A stretch of 64,000 nt of DNA from Sphingobium sp. CAP-1 (GCF_009720145.1 NZ_CP046252.1:2684001-2748000); one strand, 5' to 3'. Numbered from the stretch's first letter, positions 33,272 through 41,264 are shown. Numbers and translations are program-made. Notes: a model not told the origin generated them from the letters alone.

Positions 33272-34473
33272 GCGGCCTCGCCCAAAAGCTGCGGTTGCGC
33301 GACGATTTCCCCGGTGTGGGGGACTGGCATTATCTCGACAGCGCCGCGACCGCGCAGAAGCCCAATGCCGTGATCGACGCCATCGCGCGGGCCTATGGCC
33401 CGGATTATGCGACGGTGCATCGCGGCGTCTATGAGCGGTCGGCGAACATGACGCTTGCCTATGAAGCGGCGCGGCGGAAGGTCGCGGGCTTCATCGGCGC
33501 GGCGTCGGATAGCGAGATCGTCTATGTCCGCGGCGCGACCGAGGGCATCAATCTGGTCGCGCAAAGCTGGGCGGGGACGCAGTTGAAGGCGGGCGACCGC
33601 ATCCTGCTGTCCTGCCTGGAGCATCACAGCAATATCGTGCCGTGGCAGATCGTGGCCGAGAAAGTCGGCGCGGCGATCGATGTCGTGCCGCTGACGGACG
33701 ATGGCCGGATCGACCTCGACGCGATGCGGGCGATGATCACGCCGCAGCATCGCATGGTGGCGCTGGCCCATGTGTCCAACGTGCTGGGCAGCGTGCTGGA
33801 TTGCCGCCGCGCCGCCGACATCGCCCATATGGTGGGCGCGAAGATATTGATCGATGGCTGTCAGGCGGTGCCGCGCCTTGCCGTCGACGTGCAGGCGCTG
33901 GATTGCGATTTCTACGTCTTTTCCGCGCATAAGCTGTATGGCCCGACCGGCATCGGCGTGCTGTGGGGGCGCAAGGCGCTGCTCGACGCCATGCCCCCCT
34001 ATCAGGGCGGCGGGTCGATGATCGACAAGGTGACGTTCGAGAAAACCACCTATGCCCCAGCCCCCACCCGGTTCGAGGCGGGGACGCCGCATATCACCGG
34101 GGTCGTCGGGCTGTCCGCCGCGATCGATTATGTGCAGGGCATCGGGCTGGATGCGATCCACGCGCATGAATGCGCGCTGGTCGGCAAGGCGCGCGCGGCG
34201 CTGGAGACGATGAACAGCGTGCGCGTCTTTGGTCCCGAAGATTCGGCGGGCATCCTTTCCTTCGAGGTGGAGGGGGTGCATCCGCACGATGTCGGCACCA
34301 TATTGGACGAAACGGGCGTCGCGATCCGGGCCGGCCATCATTGCGCGCAGCCGCTGATGCGGCATCTGGGCGTCGAGGCGACCGCGCGGGCCAGTTTCGG
34401 CATCTATAGTGGCGAAGGCGATGTGGATGCGCTGGTCAAGGGACTTGAACGGGTAAGGAAAATCTTCGGATGA
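33268..34473 (+). CDS. sufS: Cysteine desulphurase SufS
   Basis: The class V PLP aminotransferase-fold enzyme is 401 residues. The PLP lysine is about Lys222 in FSAHKLYGPTG. The persulphide-carrying Cys359 is in RAGHHCAQPLM, and EHHSNIVPW is the cofactor histidine region. Group II desulphurases of this kind hand sulphur to SufE. Its ATG overlaps the sufD TGA, and its end overlaps the sufT-like gene (34470-34473). The protein is the expected length and shows no missing catalytic residue. Confidence 0.95.
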   Translation: MSGLAQKLRLRDDFPGVGDWHYLDSAATAQKPNAVIDAIARAYGPDYATVHRGVYERSANMTLAYEAARRKVAGFIGAASDSEIVYVRGATEGINLVAQSWAGTQLKAGDRILLSCLEHHSNIVPWQIVAEKVGAAIDVVPLTDDGRIDLDAMRAMITPQHRMVALAHVSNVLGSVLDCRRAADIAHMVGAKILIDGCQAVPRLAVDVQALDCDFYVFSAHKLYGPTGIGVLWGRKALLDAMPPYQGGGSMIDKVTFEKTTYAPAPTRFEAGTPHITGVVGLSAAIDYVQGIGLDAIHAHECALVGKARAALETMNSVRVFGPEDSAGILSFEVEGVHPHDVGTILDETGVAIRAGHHCAQPLMRHLGVEATARASFGIYSGEGDVDALVKGLERVRKIFG

Positions 34474-34919
34474 CCGAGGAACGCAAGATTTTGGTGGAAG
34501 AGGTCGATGCGGTGGAAACGCCGCCCAAGGCGCGTGTCGAGGAGCCGCGCCAGCGCGATTATCTGGACGGCTTTCTGGCGCAGAAGCCCGCGGCGTCGCC
34601 GGCGGGCGAGCCGGGCGGCGACCTCTATGACGGCATCATCGATGCGCTGAAGGAGATTTTCGACCCGGAAATCCCGGTCAACATCTATGACCTCGGCCTG
34701 ATCTATGGCGTCGACGTGACGCAGGACGGCCATGCCATCGTCACCATGACGCTGACCACACCGCATTGCCCGGTCGCCGAATCCATGCCGGGCGAAGTCG
34801 AACTGCGCGTCGGCGCGGTGCCGGGCGTGGGCGATGTCGAGGTCAATCTGGTCTGGGACCCGCCATGGGACCCGCAGAAGATGAGCGACGAGGCGAAGCT
34901 GGAACTGGGGATGCTCTAG
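34470..34919 (+). CDS. SufT-like DUF59/MIP18 protein
   Basis: The protein is 149 residues. A charged N-terminal extension of about 50 residues precedes the DUF59 domain. EIFDPEIPVNIYDLGLIY and TTPHCPVAESMPGEV are the family motifs, with Cys in the second. DUF59 proteins in SUF operons help mature Fe-S proteins. It overlaps sufS by four bases and is followed by an inverted-repeat element before sufA. Confidence 0.92.
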   Translation: MTEERKILVEEVDAVETPPKARVEEPRQRDYLDGFLAQKPAASPAGEPGGDLYDGIIDALKEIFDPEIPVNIYDLGLIYGVDVTQDGHAIVTMTLTTPHCPVAESMPGEVELRVGAVPGVGDVEVNLVWDPPWDPQKMSDEAKLELGML

Positions 34920-34925
34920 TTCTTC

Positions 34926-35047
34926 CCCTCCCTTTCAGGGAGGGGATCAAGGGGTGGGTCGCGAGCGAAGCGAGCGTCCTCATCTCAAATGCAAAAGCGT
35001 CGCCTGTGGCGACGACCCACCCCCGGCCCCTCCCTTTCAGGGAGGGG
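34926..35047. repeat. Nested GC-rich palindromic element
   Basis: Two copies of the hairpin CCCCTCCCT-TTC-AGGGAGGGG (34926-34946 and 35027-35047) flank GGGGTGGGTCG (34952-34962) and CGACCCACCCC (35013-35023). The whole unit can fold as one large palindrome. A related half-copy forms the terminator at 20568. It separates the sufT-like gene and sufA and may attenuate transcription. Confidence 0.75.
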
Positions 35048-35060
35048 GGAGGATATTGGA

Positions 35061-35423
35061 ATGACCGAGACGACCACCAAGACCCGCGCCCGGCCCGCCG
35101 CCGTCATCCTGACGCCGAGCGCGGAGCAGCGCATCGCCGATTTGATGGCGCAAGCGCCCGAAGGGACGATCGGGGTCAAGCTGTCGACGCCCAAGCGGGG
35201 CTGTTCGGGCCTGGCCTATTCGGTCGACTATGTCAGCGAAGAGGCGAAGTTCGACGAGAAGATCGCAACGCCCGGCGGCACCTTTTACATCGACGGCGCA
35301 TCGGTCCTCTATCTGGTCGGGTCGACCATGGACTGGGTGGAGGATGATTTCACCGCCGGCTTCGTCTTTGCCAATCCCAACGCCAAGGGCAGTTGCGGCT
35401 GCGGCGAGAGTTTTACGGTCTAA
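35061..35423 (+). CDS. sufA: A-type Fe-S carrier (SufA/IscA)
   Basis: The protein is 120 residues. The three conserved cysteines are in KRGCSGLAYSVDY and, near the end, GSCGCGESF. A-type carriers receive clusters from the scaffold and deliver them to target proteins. GGAGG lies about nine bases before ATG 35061, and a longer start would read through the repeat. It is the last gene of the SUF operon and is followed by a perfect palindrome that may end the transcript. Confidence 0.94.
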   Translation: MTETTTKTRARPAAVILTPSAEQRIADLMAQAPEGTIGVKLSTPKRGCSGLAYSVDYVSEEAKFDEKIATPGGTFYIDGASVLYLVGSTMDWVEDDFTAGFVFANPNAKGSCGCGESFTV

Positions 35424-35432
35424 TCCTTCCTT

Positions 35433-35494
35433 CCGTTCGGTTCGAGCTTGTCGAGAACCCTGCGCGCTGTTCTCGACAAGCTCGAACCGAACGG
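35433..35494. repeat. Perfect 26-bp palindromic repeat
   Basis: The arms at 35433-35458 and 35469-35494 are exactly complementary over 26 bases (CCGTTCGGTTCGAGC... with ...GCTCGAACCGAACGG) around a ten-base loop. The same element, slightly diverged, is at 19093-19156. Confidence 0.85.
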
Positions 35495-35504
35495 AGACTG
35501 CATA

Positions 35505-36302
35505 ATGCCCCATATGCTCATCCTCGGCATGGGCTATACCGCTTCCCGCCTCGCCGTCCGGCTGCGGGGCGAGGGATGGCGCGTCACTGGCGTCCGGCGC
35601 AACGCTGATTCGGATGCGCTCGCCTTCGATGACGACAGCGCGGTTCGGGCCGCAATGGCAGACGCGACCCATATCCTGTCCTCCGTCCCGCCCGAAGGGG
35701 AGGGCGACCCCGTCCTCATCCGCTATGGCGACGCCATCGCGCAAGCGCCGGCGCTGTGGAGCGGCTATCTGTCGTCCACCGGCGTCTATGGCGACGCGGC
35801 CGGGGCGTGGGTGGATGAGAGCAGCCCGGTCGGCGCTGGCCGCCGCATGGCGCGGGCGCGGGCCGATGCGGACTGGGGGGCGCTGCGGCCCGATATGCGC
35901 CGCTTCCGCCTGCCCGGAATCTATGGTCCGGGGCGCTCCGCGCTGGACCGGGTGCGGGAGGGGCGGGCGCATCGCATCGACCTGCCCGACCAGATATTCA
36001 GCCGCGCCCATGTGGACGACATCGTCGCGGGCGTGATCGCGTCGATCCATCATGGCCCGGCTGGCACCTATAATCTGGCGGACGACCTGCCCTGTGCGCA
36101 GAACCGGCTGATCGAGGAAGCCTGCGCGATCCTGGGGCGACCCGTCCCGCCATTGCTGACGCTGGAGGATGCGCAATTGTCGCCGATGGCGCGGGCCTTT
36201 TATGCGGAAAACCGGCGGGTCGCCAATGGCCGGGCAAAGCGGCTGCTGGGCTGGACGCCGCTCTATCCCACTTATGCGCAAGGGCTGCGCGCCTGCGCCT
36301 GA
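35505..36302 (+). CDS. NAD(P)-binding SDR/epimerase-family protein (YeeZ-like)
   Basis: The protein is 265 residues. The N-terminal Rossmann motif is MLILGMGYTASRLA (GxGxxA type). YLSSTGVYGD and RLPGIYGPGRSALDRV are the extended-SDR active-site and substrate regions, but the usual YxxxK is not clear. It resembles YeeZ-like proteins whose substrates are unknown. I used ATG 35505, and ATG 35514 is also possible. It directly follows the palindrome after sufA and is probably independent of the SUF operon. Confidence 0.85.
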   Translation: MPHMLILGMGYTASRLAVRLRGEGWRVTGVRRNADSDALAFDDDSAVRAAMADATHILSSVPPEGEGDPVLIRYGDAIAQAPALWSGYLSSTGVYGDAAGAWVDESSPVGAGRRMARARADADWGALRPDMRRFRLPGIYGPGRSALDRVREGRAHRIDLPDQIFSRAHVDDIVAGVIASIHHGPAGTYNLADDLPCAQNRLIEEACAILGRPVPPLLTLEDAQLSPMARAFYAENRRVANGRAKRLLGWTPLYPTYAQGLRACA

Positions 36303-36319
36303 TGCGGTTTGCCGCATGG

Positions 36320-36335
36320 TTTACGTCTTGTTAAC
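36320..36335 (+). promoter_or_regulatory. CtrA-like box upstream of the 50-aa gene
   Basis: TTTA-N7-TTAAC differs by one base from the alphaproteobacterial CtrA consensus TTAA-N7-TTAAC. It lies 45 bases upstream of ATG 36380. A chance match cannot be excluded. Confidence 0.3.
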
Positions 36336-36379
36336 CGCCCGCACCGAAGAGGGGGGCATCGCTTCACAAGGGATGGTCC

Positions 36380-36532
36380 ATGACCCGCATCGACAAGAGC
36401 TTTTCCGCCGTCAGCAACCGGATGAGCGATCTGGCCGCGCCGGGCCGGGCGGCGGGATCACGCGAATCGATCGCCAGCCTGCTGGACAAGGTGAATGCCG
36501 CCAAGCTGCGCTACCAGACGGGCGCGCGTTAA
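36380..36532 (+). CDS. Small protein of 50 residues, unknown function
   Basis: A 50-codon gene begins MTRIDKSFSAVSNRMSDLAA and ends LRYQTGAR. It is basic and predicted mostly helical, with no signal peptide. AAGGGA lies six bases before the ATG, a good ribosome site. Its TAA (36530-36532) overlaps the opposing EamA gene's TAA (36529-36531) in a TTAA. A near-consensus CtrA box lies upstream. I do not recognise a family. The good ribosome site and exact tail-to-tail packing support it as real. Confidence 0.6.
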   Translation: MTRIDKSFSAVSNRMSDLAAPGRAAGSRESIASLLDKVNAAKLRYQTGAR

Positions 36533-37425
36533 GCCGCTTTCGATCGCAGCGCCAGTCCCATGCCGGCGACCGCCAGCAGCGCGCCGGCGATGGATAGCTC
36601 CGACCAGCGATAGCCCTCCACCAGCGTCGATATCAGCATCGCGATCACCGGGATGAGTACGCTGGTATAGGCGGCGCGGCCCGCGCCCATGCGCTGGATC
36701 AGCGTGAAATAGAGCGGGAAGGTGACGACCGAGCCGGCGATGCCCAGCCAGCCGACGCCCATGATGTAACCGATCCGGGGATCGAATGTCGGTGGTCCCA
36801 CCGTTGCCAGCGCATAGAGCGCATCCACCCCCGCGCCGATCAGCATCGCCCAGGCCAGCACCGCCACCATCGGCAGCCGCCGGGCGATCTCCATCCCCTG
36901 CATGACATTGGCGGTCGAAGCGCTCATCAGCCCGGCGAGCGAGAAAGCCGCGCCCAGCAGCACCATGTCGGGACTGATCGTGGCGGCGCGATATTCGTGC
37001 AGCAGCATCAGGATGATGCCCGCCACCGCGACCAGCGATCCGCCGATGAAGGCGCGGCCAACCGGCTGGCGAAAGATCAGCCAGGCGAGGATCGAATTGG
37101 GGATGAGCAGCATCGCATAGACCACGGCGACCACGCCGGAGGTCAGATAATGTTCGGCGCGATAGACGAAGTTGAAGTTCAGCACGAACTGCGCGACGCC
37201 CAGCAGTGCGGCGTAGAGCAGGCCGTCGCGGCCGATATGCAGCGAAACTCCGCGCCAGCGGGCGAAGGCGGCCATGGCGATGCCGCCCAGTGCAAAGCGG
37301 TAGCAGACCGACCAACTGGCCGGCACCGATCCGATCTGGTCGCGGATGACGATCCAGGTCGAACTCCAGATCAGGGTGACGAGGATGAAGGGCAGGAGGA
37401 TACCGCCCCTCGACTGTTCAGCCAT
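36529..37425 (-). CDS. DMT-superfamily (EamA/RhaT) transporter
   Basis: The protein is 298 residues with ten predicted membrane helices in two EamA repeats. The first begins ILVTLIWSSTWIVIRDQIG and the second near SPDMVLLGAAFSLAGLMSAS. The family exports metabolites such as amino acids. Its start overlaps the end of the threonine aldolase gene by eight bases, so the two form one leftward unit. That suggests efflux of an amino acid such as threonine, which is an inference. Confidence 0.9.
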   Translation of the reverse strand: MAEQSRGGILLPFILVTLIWSSTWIVIRDQIGSVPASWSVCYRFALGGIAMAAFARWRGVSLHIGRDGLLYAALLGVAQFVLNFNFVYRAEHYLTSGVVAVVYAMLLIPNSILAWLIFRQPVGRAFIGGSLVAVAGIILMLLHEYRAATISPDMVLLGAAFSLAGLMSASTANVMQGMEIARRLPMVAVLAWAMLIGAGVDALYALATVGPPTFDPRIGYIMGVGWLGIAGSVVTFPLYFTLIQRMGAGRAAYTSVLIPVIAMLISTLVEGYRWSELSIAGALLAVAGMGLALRSKAA

Positions 37426-38437
37426 GGTCGAGCGCCTTCAACGCGGCCGCCAGCGGCGCGACACTTGCCGCGTCCTGCGCCCAGTTGGTGACGAGGCGGG
37501 CGGCGCCGTCACCCCAGTCGTAAAAATCGAAGCCCTGCGCACGCAGGCACGCCGCTTCGTCGGCGGTCAGGCGCACGAACAGTTCATTGGCCTGCACCGG
37601 ATGCAGCAGCCGGCCGGTCGCGCCGGCGGCCAGTGCCTGCGCCGCGCCATTGGCGGCGCGGGCGTTGCGCAGCCACAGATCATCCTCGATCATCGCCAAT
37701 ATCTGCGCGGCGAGGTAGCGGCCCTTGGAGAAGAGATGGCCCGATCGCTTGCGCCAGCGCAGGGCTTGCGCGGCGCGGGCCGGGGCCGCTTCGCCGAAGA
37801 ACAGCAGCGCTTCGCCCACCATGCCGCCATTTTTGACGCAGCCGAAGCTGAGCGCATCCACGCCGGCGCGCCAGGTGATATCGGCGGGCGCGCAGCCCAG
37901 ATGGGCGACCGCATTGGCGAAGCGCGCGCCGTCCATGTGGAAGCCAAGGCCGTGGCCTTTCGCCACATCGCCCAGCGCGGCGACTTCGGCGGGCGTATAG
38001 GCCAGCCCATATTCCGTGGCGTTGGTGATGCTGATGGCGCGGGCCGGCGCCTGATGCACGTCGGGGCGGATCATCTTGAGCCGCTCGGTCACGGCGGCCG
38101 GGGTCAGCTTCGCGCCGTCGCCGGGCAGCGGCATCAATGTCGCGCCATGGGTGAAGAAGCCCGGCGCGCCGCATTCGTCGACGACGATATGCGCTTCTTC
38201 ATGACAGATCACGCCGCCATAGGGTGGGCAGAGCGTCGCCAGTGCGATGCTGTTGGCCGCCGTGCCGGTCGCCAGCCACAGCGCCCTGACCGGGGTGTCG
38301 AACAGATCGGAGAAGGCGCCGTCCAGCCGCGCACTCCAGCCGTCGCCGTCATAGCCATGGTCGGCGTGGTCGGCGGCGGCGATCGCGGCCATCACGGCGG
38401 GGCAGATCGGCGTGGCGTTGTCGGAGAAGAAATGCAT
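37418..38437 (-). CDS. Low-specificity L-threonine aldolase
   Basis: The PLP fold-type I enzyme is 339 residues. MHFFSDNATPICPAV starts the protein and includes the conserved SDN. EEAHIVVDECGAPGFF is the cofactor-stacking region, and the PLP lysine is about Lys202 in SFGCVKNGGMVGEALLFF, the pattern of the Pseudomonas-type enzyme. It cleaves threonine or allo-threonine to glycine and acetaldehyde. I chose ATG 38437 because a longer start would cross the operator region. It is divergent from ilvE and overlaps the EamA gene downstream. Confidence 0.9.
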   Translation of the reverse strand: MHFFSDNATPICPAVMAAIAAADHADHGYDGDGWSARLDGAFSDLFDTPVRALWLATGTAANSIALATLCPPYGGVICHEEAHIVVDECGAPGFFTHGATLMPLPGDGAKLTPAAVTERLKMIRPDVHQAPARAISITNATEYGLAYTPAEVAALGDVAKGHGLGFHMDGARFANAVAHLGCAPADITWRAGVDALSFGCVKNGGMVGEALLFFGEAAPARAAQALRWRKRSGHLFSKGRYLAAQILAMIEDDLWLRNARAANGAAQALAAGATGRLLHPVQANELFVRLTADEAACLRAQGFDFYDWGDGAARLVTNWAQDAASVAPLAAALKALDHG

Positions 38438-38508
38438 GGCCCCAGCGATAGCCGCGCCGCCGGGGCGCGGGAAGAGGCCAGCGCGGCGCGGCTGGCCCTT
38501 TCGGGTAA

Positions 38509-38533
38509 AATGGGTCAGTATATATGACCCATT
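38509..38533. promoter_or_regulatory. Perfect inverted-repeat operator between the aldolase gene and ilvE
   Basis: AATGGGTCA (38509-38517) and TGACCCATT (38525-38533) form a perfect nine-base inverted repeat around GTATATA. It lies 63 bases upstream of ilvE and 72 bases upstream of the aldolase gene, so it could control both directions. The regulator is unknown and no regulator gene is adjacent. Confidence 0.55.
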
Positions 38534-38595
38534 GTTTCGCGGGCCGCTCTGTGACATAGGCGGCCCCTTCCAAGTCAGAACAATGGAGACTCACC

Positions 38596-39684
38596 ATGGC
38601 CGCCGAGCAGAAGTCGCGCTTCACCGTCACCCGCAACAGCCAGGCTGTAGCGGCGGACCAGCGCGCCCTGTTGCTCCAGGACCCCGGTTTCGGCCGGATC
38701 TTCACCGACCATATGGTGACTATCCGCTATACCGAAGGGCAGGGCTGGCACAGCCATAAGGTCGAGCCGCGCGCGCCCTTCCAGATCGATCCCGCCTGCG
38801 CGGTGCTGCATTATGCGCAGGAAATCTTCGAAGGGATGAAGGCCTATCGGCTGGACGATGGCAGCATCGCCATGTTCCGCCCGGAAGAAAATGCCCGCCG
38901 CTTTGCCGAATCGGCCGAGCGTATGGCGATGCCCGCGATCCCGCAGGATTTGTTTCTGGAGGCGGTCGAGGAAATGGTGAAGATCGACGCCGACTGGATT
39001 CCGGGCGGTGAAGGCAGCCTCTATCTGCGTCCCTTCCTGTTCGCGAGCGAGGCGTTTCTGGGCGTGCGCCCGTCGAACGAATATATTTTCTGCGTCATCG
39101 CCTCCCCCGCCGGCGCCTATTTCAAGGGCGGCAAGAAGGCCGTGACCCTGTGGGTGTCCGAACATTTCACCCGCGCGGCGCGCGGCGGCACCGGCGCGGC
39201 CAAGTGCGGCGGCAATTATGCCGCGAGCCTCGTCGCGCAGAAGGAAGCGATCAGCCATGGGTGCGATCAGGTCGTGTTCCTCGATGCCGCCGAGAATAAG
39301 TGGGTCGAGGAACTGGGCGGCATGAACGTCTTTTTCGTGATGGACGACGGGTCGATCATCACCCCGCCGCTGGGCACCATCCTGCCGGGCATCACCCGCA
39401 ATTCGATCATCACCCTCGCCCGCGCCAAGGGGCATGAGGTGCGCGAGGAGCTTTACAGCTTCGCCCAGTGGCGCGCCGACGCGACCAGCGGCAGGATGCG
39501 CGAAGCCTTCGCCTGCGGCACGGCGGCGGTCGTGACCGCGATCGGCACGGTCAAGAGCGTCGATGGCGACTTCACCATCGGCAATGGCGATGGCGGCCTT
39601 GTGACCGAAAGCCTGCGCGCTGAACTGACCGGCATCCAGCGCGGCAGCGTGGCCGATCCGGCTGGTTGGGTGCGCACGCTGTAA
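38596..39684 (+). CDS. ilvE: Branched-chain amino acid aminotransferase
   Basis: The fold-type IV PLP enzyme is 362 residues. HYAQEIFEGMKAYR opens the substrate domain, the PLP lysine is about Lys203 in GGTGAAKCGGNYAAS, and LGTILPGITRNSII and FACGTAAVVTAIG bind the phosphate. It interconverts branched-chain amino acids and their oxo acids. The length and KCGGNY identify the longer eukaryotic-like BCAT-II class. It is monocistronic, with an inverted repeat upstream. Confidence 0.95.
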   Translation: MAAEQKSRFTVTRNSQAVAADQRALLLQDPGFGRIFTDHMVTIRYTEGQGWHSHKVEPRAPFQIDPACAVLHYAQEIFEGMKAYRLDDGSIAMFRPEENARRFAESAERMAMPAIPQDLFLEAVEEMVKIDADWIPGGEGSLYLRPFLFASEAFLGVRPSNEYIFCVIASPAGAYFKGGKKAVTLWVSEHFTRAARGGTGAAKCGGNYAASLVAQKEAISHGCDQVVFLDAAENKWVEELGGMNVFFVMDDGSIITPPLGTILPGITRNSIITLARAKGHEVREELYSFAQWRADATSGRMREAFACGTAAVVTAIGTVKSVDGDFTIGNGDGGLVTESLRAELTGIQRGSVADPAGWVRTL

Positions 39685-39785
39685 TTGTTCGTCATTGCGT
39701 CATTCCCGCTTTCGCGGGGATGACACCAGTCTTTAAGGCAATCCCCCGGCTTCCCAATCCCGTCCCAAGCGCCTAGACACAGCCC

Positions 39786-40994
39786 ATGGAACGCTTCGAC
39801 GTGGTCATATTGGGTGGCGGGCTGGTTGGCCTGACGCTGGGCATTGCTCTTTCCGGCCATGGCGTGCGGGTCGCCGTGATCGACCCGGCGGACCCGGTCG
39901 ATACCACCGCCGCCGGCTTCGACGGCCGCGTGTCGGCGATCAGTTCGACCAGCCACGCCATGTTGACGGCGATCGGGGTTGGCCGGCACCTGGAGGGCAA
40001 GGGCTGCCCGATCGACCGCATCTGGGTGAGCGACGGGCTGGAACCGGGCGCGCTCGATTTCGCGCCTGATGCCGAGGATGGCGTGATGGGGACGATGTTC
40101 CCCAATCGCGACCTGCGCGTCGCGCTGGCGCAGACGGCGGACGCGGCGGCCCATCTCACCCGCTTTCAGCCGGATCGCGCCGTCCATGTCGATCGTAATG
40201 AAGAGGGTGTCACGCTGACGCTGGCGAGCGGGGCGACCCTCCATGGCGCGCTGCTGGTGGCGGCGGAGGGGCGCAACAGCCCGACCCGCGAAGCGGCGGG
40301 GATCAACACCACGCGCTGGCAATATAAGCATACGGCCATGGTCACGGCGATCGACCATGACGTGCCGCACGCCAATACGGCCTATGAGATTTTCTATGTC
40401 GGTGGCCCCTTCGCCCTGTTGCCGATGCTGCCGGGCACCCGATCGGCGGTGGTGTGGACCGTGCCGACGGAGCAGGCGCCGGCGATGATGAAACTCTCCG
40501 AGCGCGCCTGGCTGGCCGAGGCGCAGAAGCGGATCGGCGGTTTTCTGGGCGAGATCGCTCTGGCGGGGCCACGTTCCTCCTATCCGCTGGGCTTTCACCA
40601 TGCCGCGCGCATCACCGACACCCGGCTGGCGCTGGTGGGCGACAGCGCGCACGCCATCCATCCGATCGCCGGGCAGGGGCTGAATCTGGGCTTCCGCGAT
40701 GTCGCCGCTCTGGTCGAGGTGCTGGTGGACGGGATGCGGCTGGGCCTCGATCCGGGCGATGCGCAGTTGCTGGCGCGCTATCAGCGCTGGCGCGGGCTGG
40801 ATTCGATGATGACCAGCGTGGCGATGGATGGCCTTGTCCGTCTGTTCGACGTGCCGGGCCGGATTCCCTCGCTGGTGCGGCGCGCGGGGCTGGCGGCGGT
40901 GCAGCGCAGCGGCGCGATGAAAGGCCGGTTCATGGCCGAGGCACGAGGGCAGTCGGGCGCGCTGCCGCGGCTGCTGACGGGCGAGATGGTGTAG
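39786..40994 (+). CDS. UbiH/UbiF-family FAD-dependent hydroxylase
   Basis: The protein is 402 residues. The FAD motif is VVILGGGLVGLTLGIAL, and the second FAD motif is LVGDSAHAIHPIAGQGLNLGFRD, the UbiH signature. It probably hydroxylates a ring position in ubiquinone synthesis. Which carbon (C5, C6 or C1) cannot be told, as alphaproteobacteria use several related enzymes with different regioselectivity. It is monocistronic, and the candidate toxin-antitoxin locus starts about 20 bp downstream. Confidence 0.9.
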   Translation: MERFDVVILGGGLVGLTLGIALSGHGVRVAVIDPADPVDTTAAGFDGRVSAISSTSHAMLTAIGVGRHLEGKGCPIDRIWVSDGLEPGALDFAPDAEDGVMGTMFPNRDLRVALAQTADAAAHLTRFQPDRAVHVDRNEEGVTLTLASGATLHGALLVAAEGRNSPTREAAGINTTRWQYKHTAMVTAIDHDVPHANTAYEIFYVGGPFALLPMLPGTRSAVVWTVPTEQAPAMMKLSERAWLAEAQKRIGGFLGEIALAGPRSSYPLGFHHAARITDTRLALVGDSAHAIHPIAGQGLNLGFRDVAALVEVLVDGMRLGLDPGDAQLLARYQRWRGLDSMMTSVAMDGLVRLFDVPGRIPSLVRRAGLAAVQRSGAMKGRFMAEARGQSGALPRLLTGEMV

Positions 40995-41014
40995 AACTAC
41001 TGCAAAGTTCGAAA

Positions 41015-41042
41015 TTGGGCTTGATACTCAACCCTGTAATCT
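41015..41042 (+). promoter_or_regulatory. Candidate promoter of the small hydrophobic ORF
   Basis: TTGGGC (41015-41020), 16 bases and TAATCT (41037-41042) give a moderate sigma-70 match. The predicted start near 41049 would place the regulatory hairpin at the extreme 5' end of the mRNA. Confidence 0.4.
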
Positions 41043-41049
41043 CAGAGAG

Positions 41050-41087
41050 TCCTTCATGCGGCACTTCTGCCGCGTATCAATGAAGGA
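41050..41087 (+). promoter_or_regulatory. 5' hairpin that sequesters the Shine-Dalgarno
   Basis: TCCTTCAT (41050-41057) pairs with ATGAAGGA (41080-41087). Inside it GCGGCA (41058-41063) pairs with TGCCGC (41068-41073) over the loop CTTC, leaving a six-base bulge. AAGGA (41083-41087), the ribosome site of the ORF at 41094, is wholly inside the stem. Folded RNA should be poorly translated. Confidence 0.7.
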
Positions 41088-41092
41088 AAACA

Positions 41093-41106
41093 CATGACAT
41101 TTGCAA
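41093..41106. repeat. Direct repeat copy 1 (ORF start region)
   Basis: CATGACATTTGCAA covers the start codon and the first codons of the small ORF. An exact copy lies at 41283-41296. RNA read leftward from copy 2 would be perfectly complementary to this initiation region. Confidence 0.8.
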
Positions 41107-41186
41107 ATGTGTGTATCGCCCTTGGGGTGATGATCGCCTTCGCGACCTTGGTGCTCAAGATCGTGGAGGTTTCGCGCTTCAAATAG
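41094..41186 (+). CDS. Candidate type I toxin: 30-residue hydrophobic peptide
   Basis: A 30-codon ORF begins MTFANVCIALGVM and continues IAFATLVLKIVEVSRFK. One membrane-spanning hydrophobic segment (about residues 3-24) is followed by a short charged tail. AAGGA lies six bases before the ATG but is paired in the upstream hairpin. Length, single helix and charged C-terminus resemble the TxpA/BsrG and Fst class of membrane-acting type I toxins. I know of no named sphingomonad homologue. Genome position is between ubiH and the cytochrome b561 gene. Lack of other starts and the surrounding repeats support it as real. The toxin role is inferred. Confidence 0.6.
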   Translation: MTFANVCIALGVMIAFATLVLKIVEVSRFK

Positions 41187-41234
41187 GATGCGCAACGGAC
41201 AATGGGCGGGCGGCAACCCGTCCCTTGGACGAGT

Positions 41235-41264
41235 GAACCCCCGCCACGGCAATGACGGGGGTTC
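41235..41264. terminator. Shared hairpin between convergent transcripts
   Basis: GAACCCCCG (41235-41243) pairs perfectly with CGGGGGTTC (41256-41264) over a 12-base loop. No T-run exists on either strand, yet it lies exactly where the rightward ORF transcript and the leftward RNA would both end. A weaker GGGCGGG/CCCGTCC hairpin precedes it. Confidence 0.5.

Noticed and set aside
39700..39725. Transcription terminator after ilvE
   Set aside because: CCCGC-TTTC-GCGGG is a short common repeat without a T-run. It is too weak to call as a terminator.
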